64,000 nucleotides of DNA from Merdicola sp963557785 (lineage in GTDB: Bacteria > Bacillota > Clostridia > TANB77 > CAG-508), in assembly GCA_963557785.1 (NCBI GenBank), contig CAUWBF010000003.1, positions 62,001 through 126,000 on the forward strand, read 5' to 3'. The notes under the pieces are model-generated. The model was not told the DNA's origin. It searched no databases and saw nothing but the letters and a program-made list of their open reading frames with translations. Shown piece after piece: positions 1 through 7,242 of this stretch (the first letter of the stretch is position 1; each line of letters begins with the position of its first letter). The position numbers and the translations under genes are program-made.

Positions 1-251
1 AATATTGGAATATTTAAAGAATGTTTTATTCTCTTGCAAACAGACAAACCATCTAATTTAGGTAACATTATATCTAATAAAACTAAATCTGGTTTTTTCT
101 CTAAAGCTATATCGATTGCTGATACTCCATCGTTTGCTTCTAGTGTATCATAACCTTCCTTATTTAAATTATATACTAGTATATCTATAATTGGTTGTTC
201 ATCATCAACTATTAATATAGTTTTTTTATCTCTATCTATTATATTATCCAC
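1..251 (-). CDS. Response regulator, receiver domain (partial, C-terminus off window)
   Basis: This is the N-terminal part of a two-component response regulator; the rest lies beyond position 1. The visible 83 residues form a REC domain. They include the acidic pair in ILIVDDEQP, the phospho-acceptor Asp in LVLLDIMLPKLDG, and the start of the KRIK region. The DNA-binding domain is not visible, so the OmpR/PhoB class is only a guess from the sequence style. A GTG start at 249-251 is preferred because AAAGGTGG lies seven bases upstream. An in-frame ATG at 267-269 has no such site and would place that ribosome site inside the gene. It precedes the ROK kinase gene on the same strand in genome orientation, with about 120 AT-rich bases between them and no obvious terminator. 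Confidence 0.85.
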   Translation of the reverse strand, partial: MDNIIDRDKKTILIVDDEQPIIDILVYNLNKEGYDTLEANDGVSAIDIALEKKPDLVLLDIMLPKLDGLSVCKRIKHSLNIPI

Positions 252-369
252 AAAAGATCCACCTTTCATCATTAATATATTAATTAATTTATATCACAAT
301 TATTTCAAATGTACAAGTTTTTTATTAATTTTATTACAATATTATTTCAATAATTATGTATCCTATTTT

Positions 370-1272
370 CTATAAGTTAGCTGCTCCAATCATTCCTGCA
401 TCATTACCTAATGTTGCAATTTGTATATTAATTGTATTTCTTTTGTTAAATAATAAGTTTTTTTGTATTATTTCGTTTTCTAGTTTTTTTGTAATTATAT
501 CTCCTATATATACAATACTTCCTCCTAATCCTATAACTTCGGGTTCAAATATGTTTATAAGATTTGCTATTCCAAGTGCTAAATAAGATACATATCCATC
601 TATTATCTTACTCATTTTTTCTTTTTCTATATCATCTTTTATAATATCTATAATCTCTTTGCTGGAAATATCATCTTCTAAATTATATTGATTTTTAATC
701 TCTTGTTTTAATACTTTCATAGCTCCGTATGTTTCGAAACATCCATAGTTTCCGCATTTGCATTTTTTTCCATCTTTTTGTATAACCATATGTCCAAATT
801 CTGTACCTGGAAATGTATTTGATTGTATTAGTCTATTATTAATAAAAGCTGCTCCACCTATTCCAGTTCCCATTGTTAAAAATATTCCATCTGAATAATC
901 TTTCATACAACCATATTTAAACTCTGCTATTGCCGCACATTTAGCATCATTTTTTAATTTTATGTTTTTTGGAAAAGTTTGATTAATCATCTCTGCAATT
1001 TTAAACTCATTTATACCTAAGTTTACCATATTATATATAACATTATTCTTCGCAACTCCAGGTGTTGATATACCTATGAATTCAATATTTTCTATATCTA
1101 ATGCTTTTTCTTTCAAAATTTCATTAATGAAATTGCAAATATTTCTTACTATAAATTCTTTAATATCAATTTCATTTATATTTATATCCATTTCTCTTTT
1201 TGATACAACTGTACCTTTATCTATAAGACCTACGCCTATATGGCTTCCACCTAAATCTATTCCTATATTCAT
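370..1272 (-). CDS. ROK family sugar kinase (glucokinase-like)
   Basis: This 300-residue cytoplasmic kinase is of normal ROK length and probably phosphorylates glucose or an N-acetylated amino sugar with ATP. Visible motifs are the N-terminal phosphate-binding loop GIDLGGSHIGVGLID, the second glycine-rich motif GTGIGGAAF, and the ROK zinc-binding signature with its histidine in GHMVIQ followed by CKCGNYGCFE. The catalytic Asp sits in LKNDAKCAA. There is no N-terminal helix-turn-helix, so it is an enzyme and not an NagC/XylR-type repressor. The ATG has a GAGAGG ribosome site about six bases upstream. The exact sugar cannot be decided from sequence alone, and no sugar transporter is nearby. Confidence 0.88.
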   Translation of the reverse strand: MNIGIDLGGSHIGVGLIDKGTVVSKREMDININEIDIKEFIVRNICNFINEILKEKALDIENIEFIGISTPGVAKNNVIYNMVNLGINEFKIAEMINQTFPKNIKLKNDAKCAAIAEFKYGCMKDYSDGIFLTMGTGIGGAAFINNRLIQSNTFPGTEFGHMVIQKDGKKCKCGNYGCFETYGAMKVLKQEIKNQYNLEDDISSKEIIDIIKDDIEKEKMSKIIDGYVSYLALGIANLINIFEPEVIGLGGSIVYIGDIITKKLENEIIQKNLLFNKRNTINIQIATLGNDAGMIGAANL

Positions 1273-1294
1273 ATTATTCCTCTCTTTTTAACAA

Positions 1295-1334
1295 AATAGG
1301 CATATACAAATTAAGTTTGCATATGCCATTTTTG
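1295..1334 (-). terminator. Intrinsic terminator of the prepilin-like gene
   Basis: The arms GGCATATACAAA (1299-1310) and TTTGCATATGCC (1316-1327) form a stem with one mismatch. On the minus strand it is followed by a T-rich run, just past the stop of the prepilin-like gene. Confidence 0.7.
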
Positions 1335-1344
1335 TTGTAACTAA

Positions 1345-1758
1345 TTATTCTATTTTTGTTATAGTATAATTATCAAAATTTACTGTTATTTTGTAAGTAT
1401 TTCCTTTAGATTTATATACAAGTACTGTATCAGATTCTTTTGAAAATTCGCTATCTCCAAGTAGGTCTATCAATAAATCCATTTTTTCTTTATCTGTCAT
1501 TGTAGATGTTGTAACTGTTGGTTCTCCAGTTGTATTATTTATTGTTGATGTTTTAGCTTCGTTTCTTACTCCTTTTAGTCCAACTCTTACTATACTTTCT
1601 GCATAATTTTTATCTTGTGCTTCTATAACTATTGGGCTTTCAGCTGCTACCCCATTTTTTCCAAATACTAAATATACTACTGTGGCAGCTAATGCTAATA
1701 ATACAACAATTGCTATAACTAATGCTACCAAAGTCATTCCTTTGTTCTCTTTTAACAT
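1345..1758 (-). CDS. Prepilin-like (type IV pilin/pseudopilin N-terminus) small protein
   Basis: This 137-residue protein has a class III prepilin-like N-terminus. A short basic leader, MLKENKG, is followed by MTLVALVIAIVVLLALA, which resembles the GF/GM-T-L-V-E/A-L motif cut by prepilin peptidase. A single hydrophobic helix precedes a polar C-terminal domain (residues about 35-137) that I do not recognise. The usual Glu at mature position 5 is Ala here. I chose the ATG at 1756-1758 because AGGGAG lies about ten bases upstream; a longer frame starts ten codons earlier and would include that ribosome site. No other pilus assembly gene is in the window, so the link to a pilus or secretion machine is inferred only from the N-terminus. 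Confidence 0.7.
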   Translation of the reverse strand: MLKENKGMTLVALVIAIVVLLALAATVVYLVFGKNGVAAESPIVIEAQDKNYAESIVRVGLKGVRNEAKTSTINNTTGEPTVTTSTMTDKEKMDLLIDLLGDSEFSKESDTVLVYKSKGNTYKITVNFDNYTITKIE

Positions 1759-1865
1759 AATTTCTCTCTCCCTTCTTCTGTATAACAAAAAATTATTCTT
1801 TTCAATTTTCCGTAACTTTCATATATATATTTTATACATTTATTTCAAAAAGTCAATTGCATTTT

Positions 1866-3209
1866 TTAAATATTTTTTTCTAGTAAACATATAAAAAAGC
1901 CATCATTTTTATTATTTGGATATAATTTAATATATCTTTGGTTTTCTATATTTTCTCTAAATTCATTTAATTTATTATTATCTGGACTTATTATTTTAAA
2001 TTCACCATTATTTTTTAAGAATTCTTCGATGATATCTTCATTTTCTTCTTTTAAAATACTACAAGTTGAATAAAGAAGTTTACCTCCTTTTTTTACATAT
2101 TTTGAACATGCTTCTAAAATCTCTAATTGTATTTTACTAATATCTCCTACATCTTTTTCTTCTCTTTGCCATTTAATATCTGGTTTTCTTCTCATAACTC
2201 CAAGTCCTAAGCATGGTACATCTAATAAAACTTTATCGTAACTTTCCAAATATTCATCTCTTAGTACTGTAGCATCATTTGTTTTAGTAGATATTATATT
2301 TATTCCTAGTCTTTTTGCATTTTGATTTACTAATTTTAATCTATTTTCATATAAATCCCACGCAGTTATCTTTCCATTATTATTTATTAATTCAGCTAGG
2401 TATGTGGTTTTTCCTCCCGGTGCACTACAACAATCTAAAATATTATCATTTTCTTTAGGATTTAATACTACTGCAGTTAATGCAGCAGCCTCATCTTGCA
2501 TAGTAAATAAACCTTCTTTATATTCTTCTAAATTTGTTACATTTTTTACAGAATTTAAATATATAAAATCATCTAATATTCCATTTTCTAATTCTATATC
2601 TTTTTCTTCTAATCTTTTAATTAATTCCTCTTTACTTATTTTTAGTTTATTAACTCTTACAGACATCTTAGGCTTTATATTAGAATTACTACAAACTTCT
2701 TTTGCTTTTTCCATTCCTAATTCAGTAATTAATTTTTCTACTATCCATTCCGGCATTGATGTTGTTTTTGATATTCTCTCTACATTATTTTTTATATTAT
2801 TTAATTCGTCTAAATCTTTTTTATCAATTTTTCTTAAAATAGCATTAACAAAACCTGTGGATTTCATAGAATATTTTTTGCATAAATTCACACTTTCATT
2901 CACAGCTGCGGATTTAGGAATTTTATCTAAATATAAAATTTGATAAGCCCCAATTCTTAAAATATTTTTTACAATTGGCGAAATTTTTTTTAATTTAGTT
3001 TTTGAATATTTTTGTATTATCGTATCTAAAGTTAATCTCCAAGTGGTTACACCATATACTAATTCTGAAATAAAACCTATATCTTTATTAGTTAATTTTT
3101 CTCTATTTGAATTTAATGCTTCATCTAAAATTATATTAGAATAAGATTTTTCTTCATCAATTTTATATAAAACTTTTACAGCTAAATTTCTTGCAAAATC
3201 TATTTTCAT
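1866..3209 (-). CDS. rsmB: 16S rRNA (cytosine(967)-C5)-methyltransferase RsmB
   Basis: This 447-residue enzyme methylates C5 of a 16S rRNA cytosine using S-adenosylmethionine. The N-terminal 130 residues form a NusB-like RNA-binding domain (KVLYKIDEEKSYSN, ELVYGVTTW). The C-terminal Rossmann methyltransferase carries the SAM-binding segment DCCSAPGGKTTYLAEL, the motif IV Pro-Cys in DVPCLGLGV, and the catalytic Thr-Cys in YSTCSILKEENE. Both family cysteines are therefore present. The length is normal for the family. It stands alone here: its usual partners fmt and rlmN are not adjacent, and the divergent dodecin/spoVA operon begins about 130 bases upstream of its start. Confidence 0.95.
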   Translation of the reverse strand: MKIDFARNLAVKVLYKIDEEKSYSNIILDEALNSNREKLTNKDIGFISELVYGVTTWRLTLDTIIQKYSKTKLKKISPIVKNILRIGAYQILYLDKIPKSAAVNESVNLCKKYSMKSTGFVNAILRKIDKKDLDELNNIKNNVERISKTTSMPEWIVEKLITELGMEKAKEVCSNSNIKPKMSVRVNKLKISKEELIKRLEEKDIELENGILDDFIYLNSVKNVTNLEEYKEGLFTMQDEAAALTAVVLNPKENDNILDCCSAPGGKTTYLAELINNNGKITAWDLYENRLKLVNQNAKRLGINIISTKTNDATVLRDEYLESYDKVLLDVPCLGLGVMRRKPDIKWQREEKDVGDISKIQLEILEACSKYVKKGGKLLYSTCSILKEENEDIIEEFLKNNGEFKIISPDNNKLNEFRENIENQRYIKLYPNNKNDGFFICLLEKNI

Positions 3210-3337
3210 AAATCTTTCCTTTCATTTTTTCATAATTATACATCGTAATTGCTATTTTTTCTACTTATTTTTGTATATTAAATTAATATTTGGAAAACAA
3301 TATGTATATAAAAATAATAATTTATGGAGGTTTATAT

Positions 3338-3547
3338 ATGTCTATAGAAAAACATTTACTGGTCACGGGATCATCTACAACTTCTTGGAAAGATGCTATT
3401 GTAAAAACAATTACAGAAGCTAATAAAACAATAGATTATTTATCTTCTGTAAAGATTTTAAATCAAACAGCAAGCATAGATGGAGATAAAATATCAGAGT
3501 ATTTTGTAGAATTAGATTTAGGTTTTGTACTAGATAGAAATAGATAA
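3338..3547 (+). CDS. Dodecin-like small protein, first gene of the spoVA operon
   Basis: This 69-residue protein matches the dodecin family, small beta-alpha-beta-beta proteins that form hollow dodecamers binding flavin or CoA. Family features are GSSTTSWKDAIVKTITEANKT at the N-terminal helix, a Q-rich second strand (LNQTASID), and the terminal LDLGFVLDR strand. The Trp that stacks on flavin in haloarchaeal dodecins seems to be absent from the L-S-S-V segment where it would align, so the ligand is uncertain. The ATG at 3338-3340 is chosen because GGAGG ends eight bases upstream; an upstream in-frame ATG has no ribosome site. Only 12 bases separate it from spoVAC, so it is probably co-transcribed with that forespore operon. 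Confidence 0.8.
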   Translation: MSIEKHLLVTGSSTTSWKDAIVKTITEANKTIDYLSSVKILNQTASIDGDKISEYFVELDLGFVLDRNR

Positions 3548-3559
3548 GGAGGTGATTTC

Positions 3560-4024
3560 ATGAATCCATTAGATACTAAACAAGATTATCAAAACTATGT
3601 AAATAAGAAATCTCCTAATTCGCCAATAGTTAAAAATTGTTTCAATGCTTTCTGGGTTGGGGGCTTAATATGTGTATTAGGTCAAATTATTATGAATATA
3701 TGTAAAAGTAGAGGTTTTGATGAGGCAACTTCTGGAACAATAGTATCAATTCTTTTGATTGGTATAAGTGCTTTTTTAACTGCTTTAAATGTATTTAATA
3801 AAATTGGTAAATTCGCAGGAGCAGGTTCTTTAGTTCCTATAACTGGATTTGCAAACTCAATTGTTGCGCCATCTATGGAATATAAATCAGAAGGTTATGT
3901 TATGGGAGTTGGTGGAAAAATGTTCACTGTTGCAGGTCCTGTACTTGTTTTCGGGATTTCAACATCAATAATAGTTGGTATTATCTATTTAATTTTTAAT
4001 ACACAAGGTATTACTTTAGTTTAA
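3560..4024 (+). CDS. spoVAC: Stage V sporulation protein AC
   Basis: This 154-residue integral membrane protein is SpoVAC, a component of the channel that moves calcium dipicolinate into the developing spore and out at germination. It is recognised by the N-terminal NPLDTKQDYQNYVNKKSPNS segment, several hydrophobic helices (WVGGLICVLGQIIMNI; ILLIGISAFLTAL), and the conserved FAGAGSLVPITGFANS motif shared with SpoVAE. It starts at an ATG with an AAGGAGGTGATTTC ribosome site and runs directly into spoVAD. Its place between a dodecin-like gene and spoVAD suggests expression in the forespore, although no clear sigma-G promoter could be assigned. Confidence 0.95.
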   Translation: MNPLDTKQDYQNYVNKKSPNSPIVKNCFNAFWVGGLICVLGQIIMNICKSRGFDEATSGTIVSILLIGISAFLTALNVFNKIGKFAGAGSLVPITGFANSIVAPSMEYKSEGYVMGVGGKMFTVAGPVLVFGISTSIIVGIIYLIFNTQGITLV

Positions 4025-4038
4025 GGAGATGAATAAAT

Positions 4039-5043
4039 TTGCAAAAAATTGGAACTCAAACAATAAAATTTGATAATCCTCCAACAATTTTAGAAACAGC
4101 TTCTATTGTTGGACCAAAAGAGGCTCAGGGTCCTCTTGCTAAATATTTTGATCAATGCTTAGAAGATGAGTTTTGGGGTGAAAAATCTTGGGAAAAAGCT
4201 GAAAGTAAAATAATTAAAGAAACTATGAATAGTGCAGTTTCAAAATCTAAAATTGCAAATTCAGATATAGATTTTTGTTTTGCAGGAGACCTTTTAAATC
4301 AGTGTATATCTTCAAGTTTTGGTTTAAGAGATAGTAATATTCCTTTCTTTGGAATATTTGGAGCATGTTCAACTTTTGTTGAAGGATTAGGTATGGCTTC
4401 ATGCTTTATAGATGGTGGTGCAGCAAAATATACTTTATCTACTGCATCTAGTCATTTTTGTAGTGCAGAAAAACAGTTCAGATTTCCATTAGAGCTTGGA
4501 AATCAAAGACCTCAATCTGCTCAATGGACTGTAACAGGTGCAGGTGCTGCTATTCTTGCAAAAGATGGTACAGGTCCATTTGTAACACATTTTACCCCTG
4601 GTAAAATTGTTGATATGGGAATTAAAGATGCAAACAGTATGGGAGCTGCTATGGCACCTGCTGCCTTGGATACTCTAATTACCCATTTTAAAGATACAGG
4701 TAGAAATCCTAGTTATTATGATGCTATTTATACTGGAGATTTAGGATATGTTGGAAAAGACATTCTAATAGAACTTGCTTCTACTAAAGGTTATAATATT
4801 AAATCAAATTATAATGATTGTGGTGTTATGATATTTGATAAGGATGAGCAAGATACTCACTCTGGTGGAAGTGGATGTGCATGTTGTGGAAGTGTATTTT
4901 CTGGATATATCTTTAATCATTTGAAAACCAAAAAATTAAAGAAAATACTATTAATTGCAACTGGTGCTTTAACAAACTCTACTACTGCTCAACAAGGAGA
5001 ATCTATACCAGGAATTGCACATGCTATTAGTATAGAAATTTAA
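4039..5043 (+). CDS. spoVAD: Stage V sporulation protein AD
   Basis: This 334-residue protein is SpoVAD, the soluble dipicolinic-acid-binding component of the SpoVA system, with a thiolase/ketoacyl-synthase fold. Diagnostic segments are the N-terminal GTQTIKFDNPPTILETAS, the Cys-containing FGACSTFVEGLGMAS, and the C-terminal GGSGCACCGSVFSGYIFN followed by LLIATGALTNSTT. The length is standard for the family. Translation starts at TTG (4039-4041), with GGAGATG upstream overlapping the end of spoVAC; no in-frame ATG is better placed. It lies in the dodecin-spoVAC-spoVAD-spoVAE operon. Confidence 0.96.
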   Translation: MQKIGTQTIKFDNPPTILETASIVGPKEAQGPLAKYFDQCLEDEFWGEKSWEKAESKIIKETMNSAVSKSKIANSDIDFCFAGDLLNQCISSSFGLRDSNIPFFGIFGACSTFVEGLGMASCFIDGGAAKYTLSTASSHFCSAEKQFRFPLELGNQRPQSAQWTVTGAGAAILAKDGTGPFVTHFTPGKIVDMGIKDANSMGAAMAPAALDTLITHFKDTGRNPSYYDAIYTGDLGYVGKDILIELASTKGYNIKSNYNDCGVMIFDKDEQDTHSGGSGCACCGSVFSGYIFNHLKTKKLKKILLIATGALTNSTTAQQGESIPGIAHAISIEI

Positions 5044-5065
5044 TTTTAGAAAGGTGTAAACGCAT

Positions 5066-5434
5066 ATGGATTGGATGTCATTATTAAAAGCTTTTTTAGT
5101 TGGTGGTATTATATGTGTCATTGGTCAAATACTTATTGATAAGACTAAGCTTACTCCTGCAAGAATTCTTGTTATTTTTGTAACAACAGGTGCTATTTTA
5201 GGTGGACTTGGAATATATAAATATATTGTTCAATTCGCAGGTGCTGGTGCTACTGTTCCTCTTACAGGATTTGGATATAACTTATCTAAGGGTGCAATAG
5301 AAGGAGTAAAAACTTCTGGTTTAGTTGGTGCATTTACTGGTGGCGTTAAAAATGTAGCTGGTGGAATTGCTGCTGCAATTTTCTTCGGATATCTAGCATC
5401 TTTAATGTCAAAACCAAAGATGAAAAAGCAATAA
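5066..5434 (+). CDS. spoVAE: Stage V sporulation protein AE
   Basis: This 122-residue membrane protein is SpoVAE (the SpoVAEb type), the partner of SpoVAC in the dipicolinate channel. It has an N-terminal helix with the family sequence FLVGGIICVIGQILID, a central helix, the QFAGAGATVPLTGFGYNL motif also seen in SpoVAC, and a C-terminal helix rich in Gly and Ala. It is the last gene of the operon and is followed after a few bases by a strong intrinsic terminator. No spoVAA, spoVAB, spoVAF or spoVAEa is present, which is the reduced clostridial arrangement. Confidence 0.95.
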   Translation: MDWMSLLKAFLVGGIICVIGQILIDKTKLTPARILVIFVTTGAILGGLGIYKYIVQFAGAGATVPLTGFGYNLSKGAIEGVKTSGLVGAFTGGVKNVAGGIAAAIFFGYLASLMSKPKMKKQ

Positions 5435-5484
5435 AAATAAATACACAATATGAACTTTTCAGTTCCTATTGTGTATTTATTTTT
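5433..5484. terminator. Terminator after spoVAE (symmetrical)
   Basis: A perfect 18-bp stem has arms at 5433-5450 and 5467-5484, around an inner loop that itself contains GAAC/GTTC. The A-rich start and T-rich end let it act in both directions. It closes the spoVA operon and insulates the small RNA promoter that follows. Confidence 0.85.
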
Positions 5485-5508
5485 AACTCTATTATCTCTT
5501 CTTTTTAT

Positions 5509-5537
5509 TTGACAAAATAAAATAATCTATGTATAAT
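5509..5537 (+). promoter_or_regulatory. Consensus sigma-A promoter of the small antisense RNA
   Basis: TTGACA (5509-5514) and TATAAT (5532-5537) are separated by exactly 17 bases, so both hexamers match the consensus perfectly. Transcription should start near 5544. No plausible coding sequence follows before the terminator at 5594-5632, so the product is a small RNA. Confidence 0.85.
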
Positions 5538-5555
5538 AAACATAGAAAATGAGAA
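5538..5555 (+). repeat. Inverted repeat, left copy (start of small RNA)
   Basis: The 18-base sequence AAACATAGAAAATGAGAA lies just after the -10 box. It occurs identically on the opposite strand at 5807-5824, just after the -10 box of the hydrophobic peptide gene, so the two convergent RNAs begin with the same sequence. Confidence 0.9.
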
Positions 5556-5632
5556 ACCACAAACGTGGTTTGCCATAAATTGTTTTATTTAAAAGCGCAT
5601 CCGACTTGTCCAGTTACAGATGCGTTTTTTCT
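5544..5632 (+). ncRNA. Putative type I antitoxin RNA, convergent with a small hydrophobic peptide gene
   Basis: This predicted transcript of about 90 nt runs from the consensus promoter at 5509-5537 to an intrinsic terminator ending near 5632. It contains a perfect 7-bp hairpin (arms 5554-5560 and 5565-5571, loop AAAC), an unstructured AT-rich linker, and the terminator stem CGCATC/GATGCG (5596-5601/5619-5624). Its 3' part lies opposite the last codons and 3' untranslated region of the minus-strand peptide gene. This resembles RatA against txpA or SR4 against bsrG in Bacillus. The 5' end and the antitoxin role are inferred from sequence layout only. Confidence 0.65.
5593..5630. terminator. 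Shared terminator of the convergent toxin and antitoxin RNAs
   Basis: The stem CGCATC (5596-5601) pairs with GATGCG (5619-5624), extended by G-U and A-T pairs. It is followed by TTTTTTCTTT on the plus strand and by CTTTTAAAT on the minus strand, so both transcripts can end here. The toxin stop codon (5614-5616) lies inside the loop. Confidence 0.7.
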
Positions 5633-5742
5633 TTACTAAAAATTATTATCAAAATAATAATTAAAGTAATTGCTATAATAGTTACATTTACTAGTCCAAA
5701 GAAAAGTAAGTGTATTATTGTTAATAATGATTGTTCTATCAT
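5614..5742 (-). CDS. Small hydrophobic peptide, putative type I toxin
   Basis: This 42-residue peptide has a short polar N-terminus (MIEQS), a hydrophobic stretch rich in Ile and Leu from about residue 6 to 35, and a charged tail FSKEKTHL. That is the build of membrane-acting type I toxins such as TxpA, BsrG and Fst. I do not recognise the exact family. The ATG at 5740-5742 has the ribosome site GAGGTGG five bases upstream. That site can pair over seven bases with CCACCTT in the leader (plus-strand 5783-5789), as expected for a toxin mRNA with a masked ribosome site. A longer in-frame reading from 5856 would run through the promoter and leader and is rejected. It has its own promoter at 5828-5856 and converges with a small RNA. 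Confidence 0.65.
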   Translation of the reverse strand: MIEQSLLTIIHLLFFGLVNVTIIAITLIIILIIIFSKEKTHL

Positions 5743-5806
5743 AGCACCACCTCGCTTTCCACAGCTATTAGCTGTAATATGTAAGGTGGCAAAACACATC
5801 TGCTTA

Positions 5807-5824
5807 TTCTCATTTTCTATGTTT
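5807..5824 (-). repeat. Inverted repeat, right copy (start of toxin mRNA)
   Basis: Read on the minus strand this is AAACATAGAAAATGAGAA, identical to 5538-5555 on the plus strand. Similarity continues further downstream (GTGGTTTGCCA against GTGTTTTGCCA), which suggests that one promoter-leader unit arose from the other by inverted duplication. Confidence 0.9.
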
Positions 5825-5827
5825 AAG

Positions 5828-5856
5828 ACTATACAGTATTTTTTAATATAAAACAA
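5828..5856 (-). promoter_or_regulatory. Promoter of the small hydrophobic peptide gene
   Basis: Read on the minus strand, TTGTTT (5851-5856) and TATAGT (5828-5833) are separated by 17 bases. The expected start near 5821 gives a leader of about 80 nt that contains the hairpin ACAGCT-ATT-AGCTGT and the sequence able to mask the ribosome site. Confidence 0.65.
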
Positions 5857-5874
5857 GCGAACATCTTAATTTTT

Positions 5875-6288
5875 CTATATTTTTGATTCACAATATTTAC
5901 ATCTATATATTCCTTCTTCTCTATTGCTTAGGATTGCTATTTGATCTAAACCTCTTTCAACTGATGTAATACATCTAGGATTCTTGCAACTAACTACATT
6001 TACTAGTTCATCTGGCAAGCTTGGATGAATTTTATTTATCTTCTCATTATTTTTTATAACGTTAATTGTAGCATTAGGAGCTATATATCCTAGCACATCC
6101 ATATCTATATCTATATTTTCATCTATTTTTATTATGTCTTTCTTACCCATTTTATTACTTTTAGCATTTTTTATAATTGCCACTGAACAATCTAATTCTC
6201 CTAATTTTAAATAATCATAGATTTTCATTGATTCTCCAGCTTTTATATGATCTATTACATATCCATTTGTTATACTATCTATATTCAT
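5875..6288 (-). CDS. pyrI: Aspartate carbamoyltransferase regulatory chain
   Basis: This 137-residue protein is PyrI, the non-catalytic chain that binds nucleotides and gives aspartate carbamoyltransferase its feedback control. The N-terminal allosteric domain begins NIDSITNGYVIDHIKAG. The C-terminal zinc domain has four cysteines in a C-x4-C ... C-x2-C arrangement (SCKNPRCI ... YRCKYCESK) that holds the contact with PyrB. It is the last gene of the pyrimidine operon, 18 bases after pyrB. The family is typically about 150 residues, so this is slightly short but complete. Confidence 0.95.
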   Translation of the reverse strand: MNIDSITNGYVIDHIKAGESMKIYDYLKLGELDCSVAIIKNAKSNKMGKKDIIKIDENIDIDMDVLGYIAPNATINVIKNNEKINKIHPSLPDELVNVVSCKNPRCITSVERGLDQIAILSNREEGIYRCKYCESKI

Positions 6289-6306
6289 ATTTTTCTTCCT
6301 TTCTGA

Positions 6307-7221
6307 CTATTTAATATTAAGTAATTTTAATATTAAAGCCATACGTATATATTTACCATACTCTACTTGTTTAAAATAACAAGCTCTCTTATCATTATCT
6401 ACTTCTGGTGCAATTTCGTTTACTCTTGGAAGAGGATGTAATATGCATAAGTCTTCTTTTGCATTTTGTAATTTTTCATTATTTAAAATATAGCAGTCTT
6501 TCAATCTTATATAATCTTCTTCATTTAAGAATCTTTCTTTTTGAACTCTTGTCATGTATAAAATATCTAAATCTTTAATATTAGTTTCTAAATCTGTTAC
6601 TTCTTTATACTCTAAGTTATTTTTTTCCATAACTTCTGATTTTATATAGTCTGGCATTTTTAATTCTTCAGGTGATATAAATACAAATTTTATATTTTTG
6701 TATCTAGCTAGTGCCGTTACTAAAGAATGTACTGTTCTTCCAAATTTTAAATCTCCACAGACTCCAACTGTAATATTGTCTAATCTACCTTTTTCAATAC
6801 TTATTGTTAGTAAATCTGTTAATGTTTGTGTTGGATGATTATGACCGCCATCTCCTGCATTAATGATTGGTACTTTTGAATTCATTGTTGCAACTAAAGG
6901 CGCTCCTTCTTTTGGATGTCTCATTGCAATTACATCTGAATAGCAACTAACTGTTTTTATAGTATCTGCTAAAGTCTCTCCTTTAGTTGTTGATGAGCTA
7001 TCAGATGATGAAAAGCCTAATACTTGTCCTCCTAAGCTTAGCATTGCTGATTCAAAACTTAATCTTGTTCTAGTACTTGGTTCAAAAAACAATGTAGCTA
7101 ATATTTTTCCTTTACATTTTTCTAAATACTTTTCTTTATTTTCTATAATATCTTTTGCAACATCAATTAATTCACTAATTTCAGTTTCTGATATATCTTC
7201 GATTCCGATCAAATTATCCAT
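6307..7221 (-). CDS. pyrB: Aspartate carbamoyltransferase catalytic chain
   Basis: This 304-residue enzyme joins carbamoyl phosphate and aspartate to make N-carbamoyl-aspartate, the first committed step of pyrimidine synthesis. The carbamoyl phosphate site FFEPSTRTRLSFESA is intact. The AMRHPKEGAP segment, the NAGDGGHNHPTQTLTDLLTI active-site segment and the C-terminal LHPLPRVNEIAPEVD motif are also present. The ATG has a GGAG ribosome site nearby. It follows pyrE by about 21 bases and is coupled to pyrI downstream, consistent with an allosteric PyrB/PyrI holoenzyme. Confidence 0.97.
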   Translation of the reverse strand: MDNLIGIEDISETEISELIDVAKDIIENKEKYLEKCKGKILATLFFEPSTRTRLSFESAMLSLGGQVLGFSSSDSSSTTKGETLADTIKTVSCYSDVIAMRHPKEGAPLVATMNSKVPIINAGDGGHNHPTQTLTDLLTISIEKGRLDNITVGVCGDLKFGRTVHSLVTALARYKNIKFVFISPEELKMPDYIKSEVMEKNNLEYKEVTDLETNIKDLDILYMTRVQKERFLNEEDYIRLKDCYILNNEKLQNAKEDLCILHPLPRVNEIAPEVDNDKRACYFKQVEYGKYIRMALILKLLNIK

Positions 7222-7242
7222 TTCATTTCTCCTTTTTAATTA

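Noticed and set aside
2404..2943. A 179-codon plus-strand frame opposite rsmB
   Set aside because: rsmB is clearly the gene here. The frame has no ribosome site and its product is a low-complexity Ser/Leu/Phe string.
3257..3310. A sigma-G-type promoter before the dodecin-spoVA operon
   Set aside because: A GTATA-like box and a CAATATG-like box are present, but the spacing is about 20 bases, so no assignment is made.
5614..5856. An 80-codon reading of the small hydrophobic peptide gene
   Set aside because: It would begin upstream of the -10 box and read through the promoter and leader. The ATG at 5740-5742 has the ribosome site.
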